DNA from: Chryseobacterium geocarposphaerae
Lineage (GTDB): Bacteria; Bacteroidota; Bacteroidia; Flavobacteriales; Weeksellaceae
Length of the DNA stretch: 64,000 nucleotides
Direction of reading: 5' to 3'
NCBI RefSeq assembly: GCF_002797535.1
Contig: NZ_PGFD01000004.1
Coordinates: 124,001-188,000, forward strand
The notes under the pieces were generated by a model. That model was not told the origin of the DNA, did no database searches, and saw nothing but the letters and a program-made list of their open reading frames with translations. How positions within the stretch are numbered: position 1 is the first letter of the stretch; the number at the start of each line of letters is the position of its first letter. The position numbers were made by a program, and so were the translations under genes. Below, piece after piece: positions 9,576-17,924 of this stretch.

Positions 9576-10604
9576 CTACTTTCTTTTCGAAGACTTTCTA
9601 ATATAAATCTGCGGTTTTAAAACCACTTTTTTCTCAATAGAAACACCAGAAGAATTGTCTTTAATATGGTCTAAAAAGACTTGTCCTGCCATTTGTCCCA
9701 TCGTAACGGGAGTTTGGTCAACTGAGCTTATCGGAAGCTCCATAAACTGGGTGAAAGGTTCATTAGAAAAACCAATAACAGCTACTTCTTCCGGAATCTT
9801 TATTTTACGCTTTTTCAATTCCTGACAGGCACCTAATGCGGCAAAATCACTCGAAGAAAAAATAGCATCCGGAACCGATTTTTTGCTCCAGAGTTTCTTT
9901 ATCGCTTCAATACCGGCATCAATAGAACTTCCGGTAGATATGATGTTATCTTCGTTTACGGGTAAATGATGATCAAGTAAAGCCTGTTTGTAGCCATTTA
10001 AACGGTTTTGATAAATTTCCAGGTTGAGATCCCCTGAAAAATGGCAGATATTTTTGTAGCCTTCCTTGATGAGGTGTTCAGTGGCCATATAACCTCCTCT
10101 GTAATCATCTATAGTTACCGTACTGATCCCCGGAATATCTTTCTTACGGTCAAAAAATATGATCGGGGTGTTGGAAGTGTTTAAAATATGCTGAATATGC
10201 TCTGTATCTACGGTGGTTCTGGAAACAGACATGAAAATTCCGTCAACCTGAGCATTGAGCAATGTATTCAAATGCCTTTTTTCAATATTGACATCTTCAT
10301 GGCTTTGACAGATAATGACATGATAGCCATAGGTAGAAAGTTCTTCTTCGATACCGCGAATAACCGATGAGAAAAAATTGGTGTTTACAAACGGAACAAT
10401 GATTCCTACATTTTTGGTTTCCCCACTTTTTAATGCCTTGGCAAGATTATTCTGCTTGTAGTTCATTTCCTTTGCGGTTTTCACTACAAGTTCTTTCGTT
10501 GCCTGGCTGATTCTCGGATGATTGTTTAATGCCCTTGAAACGGTTGCTACACTTATGTTTAGCTTTTTTGAGATGTCATAAATAGTGGCATTTTTCTTTG
10601 TCAT
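9576..10604 (-). CDS. LacI-family transcriptional regulator
   Basis: The 342-aa regulator has an N-terminal LacI helix-turn-helix (TIYDISKKLNISVATVSRAL, residues 8-27) and a periplasmic-binding-protein-like sensor domain (KNVGIIVPFVNTNFFSSVI, FSSSDFAALGACQELK, VIGFSNEPFTQFM). It faces the hexuronate operon and probably controls it by binding a uronate intermediate. Its -33/-7 promoter is not clear. A TAACGTTA palindrome lies 14 bp upstream of its start. Confidence 0.9.
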   Translation of the reverse strand: MTKKNATIYDISKKLNISVATVSRALNNHPRISQATKELVVKTAKEMNYKQNNLAKALKSGETKNVGIIVPFVNTNFFSSVIRGIEEELSTYGYHVIICQSHEDVNIEKRHLNTLLNAQVDGIFMSVSRTTVDTEHIQHILNTSNTPIIFFDRKKDIPGISTVTIDDYRGGYMATEHLIKEGYKNICHFSGDLNLEIYQNRLNGYKQALLDHHLPVNEDNIISTGSSIDAGIEAIKKLWSKKSVPDAIFSSSDFAALGACQELKKRKIKIPEEVAVIGFSNEPFTQFMELPISSVDQTPVTMGQMAGQVFLDHIKDNSSGVSIEKKVVLKPQIYIRKSSKRK

Positions 10605-10617
10605 AGGTATTCTGGAC

Positions 10618-10625
10618 TAACGTTA
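10618..10625. promoter_or_regulatory. Possible LacI-type half operator (TAACGTTA)
   Basis: The 8-bp palindrome TAACGTTA with central CG lies just upstream of the LacI-family gene. LacI-family operators usually have a central CG and autoregulation is common, so it could be an operator. Only part of a similar site (AAACGTTA, 3187) is seen near the catabolic genes, so support is weak. Confidence 0.3.
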
Positions 10626-10707
10626 AATTTTCCTCCCATACTCCTTTCAGAATAGACGTAAATTTAATCAAATTAATGATACCGATAGCCGAAAAACTGC
10701 TTTTTTC

Positions 10708-11055
10708 TTATTTTTTATAAAGAGCAATCTTTCTTTCAGGATATTCAGTTTTTAAAACAAGTTTATCATCCTTAATAGTGATAATTTTGAATAACCTGTT
10801 AGAAGTATCTTCCAGCTCAGGACCCTCATACAATAAAGTCAGAACATCGTTCCCGATTTGATAGCTTCCTGTAGTAATTGTTGTAATATCAAATGAGAAG
10901 GTCTCTTTAAACTTGTTCCCCTCCAAAATGTGTAAACAGTATTTTTCAGTTTTTGTACAATATTTACCGGGTTTAAATTCTTTCGTTTGTGAAAAGAGGA
11001 GATTGAAGCTGAAAACTAAAAACACAAGAAGGCAAAAAAGTAGTGTTTTTTTCAT
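10708..11055 (-). CDS. Small secreted protein, unknown function
   Basis: This 115-aa protein has a typical N-terminal signal peptide (two Lys, then LLFCLLVFLVFSFNLLFSQ) and a beta-rich mature part with paired cysteines (YCTKTEKYCLHI). It resembles small secreted flavobacterial proteins of unknown role. It stands alone between the LacI gene and a 391-bp non-coding gap. Confidence 0.65.
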   Translation of the reverse strand: MKKTLLFCLLVFLVFSFNLLFSQTKEFKPGKYCTKTEKYCLHILEGNKFKETFSFDITTITTGSYQIGNDVLTLLYEGPELEDTSNRLFKIITIKDDKLVLKTEYPERKIALYKK

Positions 11056-11446
11056 ATGCTACTGGTCTTTTTTTAATAATCTTCAAGTTTAAGAATTTTC
11101 TTTTAAAAATTTGAGAAATAATTTGAGAAATTAATAAAAAGTGGAATCAAATTCTTAGTACTTCTCATCCAACTTTATATAGAATATTTAAATAGTTTTG
11201 TTATGTATAAAAAATTTTTGATGACCATGAAATTGTAGGGAAAGTATTAGATGCTTTTTTAATTTTAAAATTTTTTCAGGAAATCTTTTTTCGCGGCATC
11301 AACTTTTTAATTTTAGAGTAAAAATGGATTTTTAGTATGGGGTAATTTTATTGAAATAGCTTATCCGCTTCAAAAGGAAATACGCTTGTTATTCCGATTC
11401 TAAAACCAATTTTATATGTACGCCGGAAAATAACTTCACATAAAGT
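11056..11446. other. AT-rich intergenic gap, 391 bp
   Basis: No gene, tRNA or clear repeat is seen. A TAATTTTATTG stretch at 11343-11353 could be part of a promoter for the DUF434 gene. The shared TRCGYA inverted repeat of the RNA-related promoters is not present here. Confidence 0.4.
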
Positions 11447-12166
11447 ATGAACAACAGAAATCGAGGAAAGAACACAGGAGATGATACATTATTCGGTCCA
11501 CAAAAACAGAGGGAAAAATTAACATCGGCAGTCCAGGATATGTACTATCTATTGAGCCGTGGTTATGCTGAAAAAGCCTCTGCTGAATTGGTAGGGAACA
11601 GATATAGACTGAAAACCCGTCAGATTCAGTCAGTTCGTGGAGCTTCCGCTTCCGCTGCTCAAATTCAAAACAGAAAATCAAAACGGCTGAATGTTTCAGA
11701 TCTTCAGGATAAAGTCGTTTACCTGGATGGTTTCAATGTTTTGATCTTACTTGAAAGTTTGCTTTCAGAGGCATATATTTTTGAAGGTTTAGACGGTTGT
11801 TTTCGCGACCTTTCTGAAGTTCACGGAACTTATAAGAGAGTAAATCAAACTCTCGCTGCAATAGAATTAGTTGCTAAATTTTACCGCTATTCAGCAGTTC
11901 AAAAGGTGATCTGGATATTTGATAAGCCGGTTTCCAACAGTGGAAGAATTAGACAAATGATTCTGGACTTTGCTTTGGAAAATAATATGAAATGGGAAAT
12001 AGATTTAGAATTCAATCCGGATAAATTTTTAGTAGAGAATGCTGAAATCGTTGTTTCTTCTGATGCGTGGATTTTAGATCATTGTAAAAACTGGTTCAAT
12101 CTTATTCAATATCTGATTGATAAAGAAAAGCTTTCCGTTAATCTTGTAAAAATGCTTGAAGAATGA
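11447..12166 (+). CDS. DUF434-type protein with PIN-like domain
   Basis: This 239-aa protein has an N-terminal basic part (residues 10-75: LTSAVQDMYYLLSRGYAEKA, VGNRYRLKTRQ) of DUF434 type. A second domain begins VVYLDGFNVLILLESLL, the nucleotide-binding start of PIN-like nuclease folds, and continues with KVIWIFDKPVSNSG and VVSSDAWILD. PIN domains are often metal-dependent RNases. It overlaps the next gene by 4 bp and lies just before the RNA-type promoter at 12835, so a role in RNA handling is plausible but inferred. Confidence 0.75.
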   Translation: MNNRNRGKNTGDDTLFGPQKQREKLTSAVQDMYYLLSRGYAEKASAELVGNRYRLKTRQIQSVRGASASAAQIQNRKSKRLNVSDLQDKVVYLDGFNVLILLESLLSEAYIFEGLDGCFRDLSEVHGTYKRVNQTLAAIELVAKFYRYSAVQKVIWIFDKPVSNSGRIRQMILDFALENNMKWEIDLEFNPDKFLVENAEIVVSSDAWILDHCKNWFNLIQYLIDKEKLSVNLVKMLEE

Positions 12167-12813
12167 ATCTTTTTGAAAAATATATTCCTTTGTTTTCTAA
12201 GGCATGGAAAGAAAAATATCACGCCATTTTTGAGACTGAACATTTAAACGCCTTACATGACAATATTCAGAATTTTCAGCATAAAATTTCAGATTGGAAA
12301 CTTCCTTATTTTAATGAAGAAATAAAAATCGACAGGGAGAAAAGCTTTGATTTGTTTTTAAGCATTTTCAACATTGAAGGGCCGGACGAAATTAAAGTTC
12401 AAAAGTTGGAAGAAATATCCTTAGAACACTGGCTGAATATTTTAGGGCAAAGAATAACTTCTGCGAGTATTCGCGATGAAAAAGCAATTCCACCTTCAAG
12501 AAAAGTGCTGATTGAAGCCTGCCAAAAACCGTTTAATGAAGAAATAACCATCGCTCAGAGAGCCTGGGAAAAACATGTAGGGAGAATGGAAGATCAGTTT
12601 TGGGGCGAAGTAAAAGGAAACAACCGGCAGAAACAGGAAAAGGTAATGGCGAAAATTAATTTCATCTTAGATAACAAAACCTGGTGGAATGTCTTCTTTC
12701 ATTATAAACATGAGCTGGTGTTTGAAGTGAGAGAAAAAGGAGGTCATGGAATCCGCTGGAGTCATGGCGGAAAGCATTTAATTGGCTTTCTTGAAGTTTT
12801 TATCAACGAATAA
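12163..12813 (+). CDS. Hypothetical protein, 216 aa
   Basis: I do not recognise this gene. The product is soluble, rich in Lys/Glu/Trp, and has a conserved-looking C-terminal block (MEDQFWGEVKGNNRQKQEKV, then TWWNVFFHYKHEL and GGHGIRWSHGGKHLIGF). There is no signal peptide or membrane segment. It overlaps the DUF434 gene by 4 bp, so the two are translationally coupled. Its location next to the tRNA-like array and SDR fusion suggests membership of the same island. Confidence 0.6.
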   Translation: MNLFEKYIPLFSKAWKEKYHAIFETEHLNALHDNIQNFQHKISDWKLPYFNEEIKIDREKSFDLFLSIFNIEGPDEIKVQKLEEISLEHWLNILGQRITSASIRDEKAIPPSRKVLIEACQKPFNEEITIAQRAWEKHVGRMEDQFWGEVKGNNRQKQEKVMAKINFILDNKTWWNVFFHYKHELVFEVREKGGHGIRWSHGGKHLIGFLEVFINE

Positions 12814-12834
12814 TTTAAGTGAAATATTTTTGTG

Positions 12835-12870
12835 TACGTAAAAACATTGCGTACCCATCCAATAATTTTG
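12835..12870 (+). promoter_or_regulatory. Shared operator/promoter, copy 1 (SDR fusion and tRNA-like array 1)
   Basis: TACGTA-N7-TGCGTA (12835-12853) is an inverted repeat with the N7 AAAACAT. Exactly 9 bp later is the -7 box TAATTTTG (12863-12870), and the start codon follows 20 bp further on. The same arrangement occurs at 32293, 38823 and 41597. The repeat replaces the usual -33 TTG element, so it is probably an activator site or the signature of an alternative sigma factor. Confidence 0.75.
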
Positions 12871-12890
12871 TAAGTGTAAAATAAAAAGTA

Positions 12891-14255
12891 ATGAATTTTT
12901 CTAATCACAACTTTACGAAAAACGAATGGGAAGTATGTCTCAAGATTCTTCATGCTTTGAAAGATGAGCCATTTCAAAATCCTGATAATAAAACTTTTTC
13001 GGGATTAATTACAAAAATTCATAAGAATGCCAAAAAACAAAACCGCCAGGAAAGTTATTCAGAAATGAAAGCTCATGATTTGGAAATTAATTCTGAATCT
13101 GTCCTAATGAAAAAGGCTTTGGCAGGAATTTCTGCTTTTTATGACGATCAGAAAGATGAAACACAACTGACAAAGTTACAGATTCCGAAAAACTGTTACT
13201 GCTGTAACCAAAGTTATCAGTATGCCCATTCTTTTTACACGAGATTGTGCCCGAAATGCGCTGATGAAAATTACGAAAAACGTTTTTTATCAGCTGATTT
13301 AGAAGGGAGAAATGTGATCTTAACGGGAGGACGAGTAAAGGTAGGTTTCGCAACAGCGTTGAAATTGTTGAGAAGTGCTGCCAATTTGGTTTTGACGACC
13401 CGTTTTCCGGCTTTGGCATTGGAAACTTTACAGCAGGAAGCAGATTTTGATGAATGGAAAGATAGATTTTGGGTGTACGGATTGGATCTTAGAAATTTAA
13501 AGGCAATTCAGGAATTTATAGATTTTTATAAATCGAATTTTGAAACGTTGGATATTTTAATCAATAACGCAGCGCAGACAATTAAATATCCGGATCAATA
13601 TTATTTACCCATCATCAAGCGTGAAAATGAGATGTTGGTTGAATTTAAAAACAATAAGAAATTAATTCCGAACACAACAGAAATTTCCACAGAAATTGGA
13701 AAACTGGAGTATGCACAAAATGAAGAAACGAATATTGTTTTAACGCGTTTCGGACAACCTGTCGATAATCGTGACAAAACAAGCTGGAATTCTACATTGG
13801 AAGAAATTTCGATGTATGAATTGGTTGAGGTTAATTTAATTAATCACATTGCCCCTTATTTTTTGATTAAAGAATTAAAACCTGTAATGAAAAAATCGGC
13901 TTTTAAAGAAAAGTTTATTGTCAATGTGACGTCTTCGGAAGGTATTTTCAGTTATGATAACAAAACGATTTTCCATCCGCACACAAATATGACGAAGGCT
14001 GCCTTAAATATGATGACGCTGACTTCCGCAAAAGAATTTGAAAAAGATCAGATTTATATGACTGCGGTTGATGTTGGTTGGATTTCTACAGGAGCAAAGG
14101 AAAGTTTGAGAAAGAAACAGTTTGAGCGGGGATATATTCCGCCGTTGGACTCTGTGGACGGAGCAGCGAGAATTCTGCATCCGATTGTGGAAGGAATCGA
14201 TGGGAATTATTTCAGTGGAGTTTTATTGAAAAATTATAAAATTAATAACTGGTAA
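12891..14255 (+). CDS. Zinc-ribbon/SDR fusion oxidoreductase
   Basis: The 454-aa protein has an N-terminal helical region (1-100) and then a four-cysteine module of zinc-ribbon type (CYCC...CPKC, about residues 102-124). A Rossmann SDR domain follows (VILTGGRVKVGFATA, DILINNAAQ, NVTSSEGIF). The region of the catalytic Tyr is atypical (FHPHTNMTKAALNMMTLTSA has T-x-x-x-K rather than Y-x-x-x-K), so activity may be altered. It is transcribed from the shared operator promoter and its stop is 7 bp before a tRNA-Val-like gene, so the tRNA-like genes are likely on the same transcript. Substrate unknown. Confidence 0.75.
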   Translation: MNFSNHNFTKNEWEVCLKILHALKDEPFQNPDNKTFSGLITKIHKNAKKQNRQESYSEMKAHDLEINSESVLMKKALAGISAFYDDQKDETQLTKLQIPKNCYCCNQSYQYAHSFYTRLCPKCADENYEKRFLSADLEGRNVILTGGRVKVGFATALKLLRSAANLVLTTRFPALALETLQQEADFDEWKDRFWVYGLDLRNLKAIQEFIDFYKSNFETLDILINNAAQTIKYPDQYYLPIIKRENEMLVEFKNNKKLIPNTTEISTEIGKLEYAQNEETNIVLTRFGQPVDNRDKTSWNSTLEEISMYELVEVNLINHIAPYFLIKELKPVMKKSAFKEKFIVNVTSSEGIFSYDNKTIFHPHTNMTKAALNMMTLTSAKEFEKDQIYMTAVDVGWISTGAKESLRKKQFERGYIPPLDSVDGAARILHPIVEGIDGNYFSGVLLKNYKINNW

Positions 14256-14262
14256 AGATAGA

Positions 14263-14338
14263 GGAAGCGTTAGCTCAGCTGGAAGAGCGCCTGTCTTACA
14301 CGCAGGAGGTCGTGGGTTCGAGTCCCACACGCTTTCCA
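14263..14338 (+). tRNA. tRNA-Val (TAC), divergent
   Basis: All four arms form. The acceptor is GGAAGCG/CGCTTTC, the D arm is canonical TAGCTC...GAGC, and the anticodon stem CCTGT/GCAGG holds loop CTTACAC (anticodon TAC at 14297-14299). The T arm is GTGGG-TTCGAGT-CCCAC. It starts 7 bp after the SDR stop codon, which suggests co-transcription and processing from the mRNA. The acceptor stem is unlike usual tRNA-Val. Confidence 0.85.
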
Positions 14339-14342
14339 GAAC

Positions 14343-14414
14343 GGAGATAATAGTAATAAAGGAAAAATACATTTTGCTAAAATGAGTTGCAGGTTCGATT
14401 CCTGCTTATCTCCC
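14343..14414 (+). tRNA. Degenerate tRNA-like gene, anticodon GCT (Ser-like)
   Basis: A perfect 7-bp acceptor stem GGAGATA/TATCTCC and a perfect T arm GCAGG-TTCGATT-CCTGC are present. The anticodon arm CATT/AATG holds a 7-nt loop TTGCTAA, giving GCT. The D arm is AT-rich and hardly pairs, and the long variable arm expected for tRNA-Ser is missing. It may be a tRNA mimic rather than a working tRNA. Confidence 0.6.
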
Positions 14415-14420
14415 AAAATA

Positions 14421-14494
14421 GAAATGTTAGCTCAAAGGAAGAGTACTGACCCTCCAAGTCAGAGGTTGCGGGTTCGAATCCTGTACATTTCACA
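14421..14494 (+). tRNA. tRNA-Gly-like (TCC)
   Basis: The acceptor is GAAATGT/ACATTTC, the D arm TAGCTCAAAGGAAGAGTA, and the anticodon stem CTGAC/GTCAG holds loop CCTCCAA (TCC). The T arm is GCGGG-TTCGAAT-CCTGT, with wobble pairs. The discriminator is A (normal bacterial tRNA-Gly has U). It lies 6 bp after the preceding tRNA-like gene. Confidence 0.75.
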
Positions 14495-14568
14495 GGAATA
14501 TATTGTCTAACGGAGGGACTCTATTACTTCATGATAGCAGTGCAGGTTCGAATCCTGTTATGTTCCCA
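14495..14568 (+). tRNA. Degenerate tRNA-like gene, apparent anticodon TTC
   Basis: It begins at the base after the tRNA-Gly-like gene. The acceptor is GGAATAT/ATGTTCC and the T arm GCAGG-TTCGAAT-CCTGT. The anticodon stem CTATT/GATAG holds loop ACTTCAT. Base 33 would be C instead of the universal U, and the D arm is poor, so decoding is doubtful. Isotype cannot be assigned safely; TTC would read Glu codons. Confidence 0.5.
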
Positions 14569-14589
14569 AAATGAATACAATAATTTTAG

Positions 14590-14818
14590 TGTTATAAACG
14601 CTCACAAAACCGACCTAGGAAACTGAAGCGTTAAGAAAATTAAAATTTAATCCGTTAATAAATTCCCATTGTCCGAAGCGCGATACGAATATTGAACCGA
14701 AGAATAAATATTCAATTCGTGCAAGTTTTGGGAATTTTAGGATTAATTTTTAATTTTTAGCATTCAGGTTCCAAGTCTTGAATTTTTGTTTCTTTTGCTT
14801 CAAGACAAAAGAAAATAA
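14590..14818 (+). repeat. Dispersed intergenic repeat, copy 1
   Basis: The segment contains, in order, CGACCTAGGAAACTGAAGCG, AATCCGTTAATAAA, a variable middle, TTTTAGCATTCAGGTTCC and AAGTCTTG...TCTTTTGCTTCAAGACAAAA. The same blocks in the same order and orientation occur at 41221-41402. AAGTCTTGAA and TTCAAGAC can pair. No coding potential is seen. Confidence 0.7.
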
Positions 14819-14857
14819 TTATTGAAAAACAAAAATAAATTTAATGAAAACAAAAAA

Positions 14858-15643
14858 ATGAATATACTTATCGACATTGGTATTAACCTAACCAATAAAC
14901 AATTCTACAACGAACAGGAAGAAATCATCAATCGTGCGCTTGACAATGGCGTAGAGCAAATGATTCTCACAGGAACAAGTGTTCGTGGCAGTAAAGAATC
15001 TGCGGCTATTGCAGAAGATTATCCTGAGATTTTATTTTCAACAGCAGGAATTCACCCGCATGATGCAAAATCCTTTACTCATGAAAGTATCAGTGAACTC
15101 AGAAAATTATTAAAACAAGATCACGTTGTTTCCGTCGGGGAATGTGGACTGGATTTTGACAGGGATTTTTCTCCAAGACCTGTTCAGGAAAAATGCTATC
15201 TTGCCCAACTTGAATTGGCCATAGAAGTAAACAAACCGCTTTTTCTTCATGAAAGATCGGCTTTCAAAAGGTTTAATGAGGTTACAGACGAATATCTTCC
15301 TAAATTTCCAAATGCAGTCGTTCACTGTTTTACCGGAACTTTAGATGAAGCCAAAATATATTTAGACAAAGGGTTCTATTTAGGGTTTACTGGGGCAATC
15401 AGCGATCAGAATAGATTCAAACATCTGGAAGAGGTTATTAAATATGTTCCTCTCGATCGTGTAATGATTGAAACCGATGCGCCATTCATGCTGCCGAAAA
15501 ATATGCCTAGAATGCAGAACCGTAGAAATGAGCCGGCCTTTTTACCTTACGTTGCCCAGACAGTTGCGAATCTAAAGAAAATCAGTATTTCAGAAGTCGC
15601 CAGTGAAACGACAGAAGTCGCCAGGAATTTTTTCAGGATATAA
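14858..15643 (+). CDS. TatD-family metal-dependent nuclease
   Basis: The 261-aa product starts at the ATG giving MNILIDIGINL. It has the TatD signatures: an initial metal site (here DIGINL in place of DTHTHL), TAGIHPHDAK, SVGECGLDFDRDFS, HERSA, VVHCFTGTLDEA and MIETDAPFMLPKNMP. TatD proteins are Mg-dependent 3'-5' exonucleases/deoxyribonucleases. The longer reading from 14822 uses TTG and adds a lysine-rich tail of low plausibility. It directly follows a dispersed repeat. Confidence 0.88.
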   Translation: MNILIDIGINLTNKQFYNEQEEIINRALDNGVEQMILTGTSVRGSKESAAIAEDYPEILFSTAGIHPHDAKSFTHESISELRKLLKQDHVVSVGECGLDFDRDFSPRPVQEKCYLAQLELAIEVNKPLFLHERSAFKRFNEVTDEYLPKFPNAVVHCFTGTLDEAKIYLDKGFYLGFTGAISDQNRFKHLEEVIKYVPLDRVMIETDAPFMLPKNMPRMQNRRNEPAFLPYVAQTVANLKKISISEVASETTEVARNFFRI

Positions 15644-15682
15644 AAAAGAGTTTTACAGATGAAGTAAAACTCTTTTTTTTAT
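15643..15682 (+). terminator. Terminator after tatD
   Basis: AAAGAGTTTTAC and GTAAAACTCTTT form a perfect hairpin followed by eight T. Confidence 0.85.
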
Positions 15683-15739
15683 TTTAAAGCAATCAATTTA
15701 TTTGTTTGCTTTCTAAGATTTATAAGTAATCTTTACTTT

Positions 15740-16450
15740 TTATAAGCTTTTAATGGCAGATTCCAAAGCAAGCTCCATCATTGGTTTCAAAGCTGTTTCC
15801 CTTTCATCAGCAGAGATTTTCTCATGAGTTGGGATAATATCGGTTACCGTAAGAATGGTTGCCGCATTTTTTCCTAAATATTGAGCATTGGCGAACAATC
15901 CAAATGCTTCCATTTCTACTGCCGGACAGTTATATTTTGTAGCAATAGAAGGAACGGCAGGATCTTTTCTATAAAAAATATCACTACTGTGAACGTTGAT
16001 TGCTTTTGGGGTTAAAGATAATTCCTTAGCAGTTGTCTTGATGGTGTCAAAAATACTTCCCTGGTGAGAAAGAATTTCATCTTCAATTTCCCAGGCAAAT
16101 TTGGCGTAGGTACTTTCACTCGCTGCCTTTTCAACGTTTAAGATATCAAAAGTTTTCAGGTCTGTTGTGTAAGCTCCACAGGTTCCGATTCTGATGATTG
16201 TATCCACCTCATATTCCGTAAACAGTTCGAAAGAATAAATTCCGATACTTGGGAATCCCATTCCACTAGCACCTACAGTGATTTCTTTTCCCTTGTAAAG
16301 ACCTGTATAATAAAAAATGCCTCTCGTTTTGCTTACTAATTTTGCATTTTCCAGATAGTTTTCAGCAATATATTGTGCGCGAAGCGGATCTCCCGGCTGC
16401 AACACGACTTTAGCAATTTCTCCTTTTTTTGCACTAATGTGAATACTCAT
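15740..16450 (-). CDS. deoD: Purine-nucleoside phosphorylase (DeoD type)
   Basis: The 236-aa protein starts MSIHISAKKGEIAKVVLQPG and has the DeoD family signature VGASGMGFPSIGIYSFEL, then IRIGTCGAY and NCPAVEMEAFGLFANA. It splits purine nucleosides to base and ribose-1-phosphate. A longer frame starts at 16480, but that ATG lies inside the -7 box TATATTTG (minus strand), so the shorter start is preferred. Confidence 0.9.
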   Translation of the reverse strand: MSIHISAKKGEIAKVVLQPGDPLRAQYIAENYLENAKLVSKTRGIFYYTGLYKGKEITVGASGMGFPSIGIYSFELFTEYEVDTIIRIGTCGAYTTDLKTFDILNVEKAASESTYAKFAWEIEDEILSHQGSIFDTIKTTAKELSLTPKAINVHSSDIFYRKDPAVPSIATKYNCPAVEMEAFGLFANAQYLGKNAATILTVTDIIPTHEKISADERETALKPMMELALESAIKSL

Positions 16451-16690
16451 AATTTTATTTTGAAGCTGCAAATATAACAAATATGTGAATAGAGAATTGA
16501 TAATTTAGTGTTTCAAGAATTTTTTTTAATTGATAATACTTTTTAGGTAAAATTTATTAATCAAGCCTTCTTTTAAAGTATTTAGGAAAAGTTGTAAACA
16601 CGAATTTAAATTTATTCACAATATTTATTTCAATAGTTTTGTTTATTTGAAACAAGGATTAAACAAAAATTAATATAAAATAAAGATTAC

Positions 16691-17080
16691 ATGAAAATAG
16701 AACACGTAGCTTTTTGGGTAAAGGATTTAGAGAAGATGAGAAGCTTTTATGAAAAATATTTTGGCGCAATTTCCAATGAAAAATATCGTAATCCTGTAAA
16801 AAATTTTGAATCTTATTTCCTAAGTTTTGAAAACGGAAGCAGACTGGAAATCATGACAAGACCGGATATTCAGGAGGGAAACAATTCTTTTGAAGCTCAG
16901 AAATTCGGAATTATTCATCTTGCATTTTCTACAGGAAGCAAGGAAAAGGTGGATGAATTAACTGAAATACTTAGAAATGACGGCTACAAAGTGGCCGGAG
17001 AACCCAGAACTTCGGGTGATGGCTACTACGAAAGCGTAATTCTCGATCCTGAAAACAATATCATTGAGATTATAAAATAG
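16691..17080 (+). CDS. VOC-family (glyoxalase-like) protein
   Basis: This 129-aa protein of the vicinal oxygen chelate fold has MKIEHVAFWVKDLEKMRSFY at the start, RLEIMTRPD and GIIHLAFSTG in the middle, and the C-terminal DGYYESVILDPENNIIEI. The metal ligands H5, E56, H and E are in place for a metalloenzyme. A TAGTTTTG -7 box lies near 16632. Substrate unknown. It stands alone and is closed by a strong terminator. Confidence 0.88.
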   Translation: MKIEHVAFWVKDLEKMRSFYEKYFGAISNEKYRNPVKNFESYFLSFENGSRLEIMTRPDIQEGNNSFEAQKFGIIHLAFSTGSKEKVDELTEILRNDGYKVAGEPRTSGDGYYESVILDPENNIIEIIK

Positions 17081-17107
17081 TTCTAGTTCTCAAGTAGGCT
17101 TATTACT

Positions 17108-17146
17108 TGGCTCGGCTCAGATCGAAGATCTGAGCCGAGCTTTATT
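17108..17146. terminator. Strong terminator/palindrome
   Basis: GCTCGGCTCAGATC pairs perfectly with GATCTGAGCCGAGC around GAA, followed by TTTATT. It separates the VOC gene from the MoxR cluster. Confidence 0.85.
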
Positions 17147-17255
17147 GGCCGTATTCATTTTCTGTCGTTTTAATCTTTATCAAGAAAAATAGTATTTAAT
17201 TCTTAATCATTGAATTAAAAATTTTATTCTCAGAGAAATAATTATATTTTTGTTT

Positions 17256-17924
17256 ATGATGGAAACCAAATCCCCGTTTTTAGATACTTTATTTCTGCTC
17301 CGGAAAGAAGAATGCATCACCATTTTTGCGGATGTAAAACAAATTTCATTAAAGGAGGAACAGGAAGTGGCAGAATATTTTGAAACCGAATTTGAAAAAG
17401 AAAGACTGGAGTTCTTATCTGATCAGATTCCGTTTGATAAAGAAGTCGCAGTTTGGGCGGCAAAAATCCTGTATCATAGCGTTCAGCTTTATCTGGTTAG
17501 GGAAAATACAGCCAAAGATCTTGCTAAACTGATTCCGGAGTTTAACGGGAAGCTTAATCCTTCTGCAAGGCTATCTGCAGATCTTTCATTAAGGTTCTTA
17601 CCGCAGATTATAGTCGCTCTGAAAAACGTAGATGCAGATGATCCTTTGATCGCATTACTTGAAAATATTTTAAAACAATTCCATTATTCTGGAATTGAAG
17701 CAGACATAGAAGTGGAACATCTGAACTGGGAAGAAGAGCTGAAAGATACAACCTACAGAAAACTCTATCTTGAAAGAATTGTAGACAATAAAGTATACAG
17801 ACTGGCTGAAATTCCTTATATCAATAAATTACTGAATGCAGAATTTGGATGGTATAAAAATGCTTTCTGGAAAGAATTAAAAATAAATGAAACACAAGAA
17901 AATGAGCCAAGAGACAGTATTTGA
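17256..17924 (+). CDS. Helical protein of MoxR/vWA/beta-propeller cluster, gene 1
   Basis: This alpha-helical protein of about 222 aa has no membrane segment. Residues run METKSPFLDTLFLLRKEECI at the start, and RLSADLSLRFLPQIIVAL in the middle. It is the first of seven overlapping genes and is assigned to the accessory proteins of MoxR-vWA-beta-propeller ternary systems by position; the exact family is not certain. The upstream TTG at 17250 is part of the -7 box TATTTTTG, so an ATG at 17256 or 17259 is chosen. That leaves an extremely short leader. Confidence 0.7.
   Translation: MMETKSPFLDTLFLLRKEECITIFADVKQISLKEEQEVAEYFETEFEKERLEFLSDQIPFDKEVAVWAAKILYHSVQLYLVRENTAKDLAKLIPEFNGKLNPSARLSADLSLRFLPQIIVALKNVDADDPLIALLENILKQFHYSGIEADIEVEHLNWEEELKDTTYRKLYLERIVDNKVYRLAEIPYINKLLNAEFGWYKNAFWKELKINETQENEPRDSI

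Noticed and set aside
16451..16480. Longer start of the nucleoside phosphorylase gene
   Set aside because: That ATG falls within the -7 promoter box, so it cannot be on the transcript.
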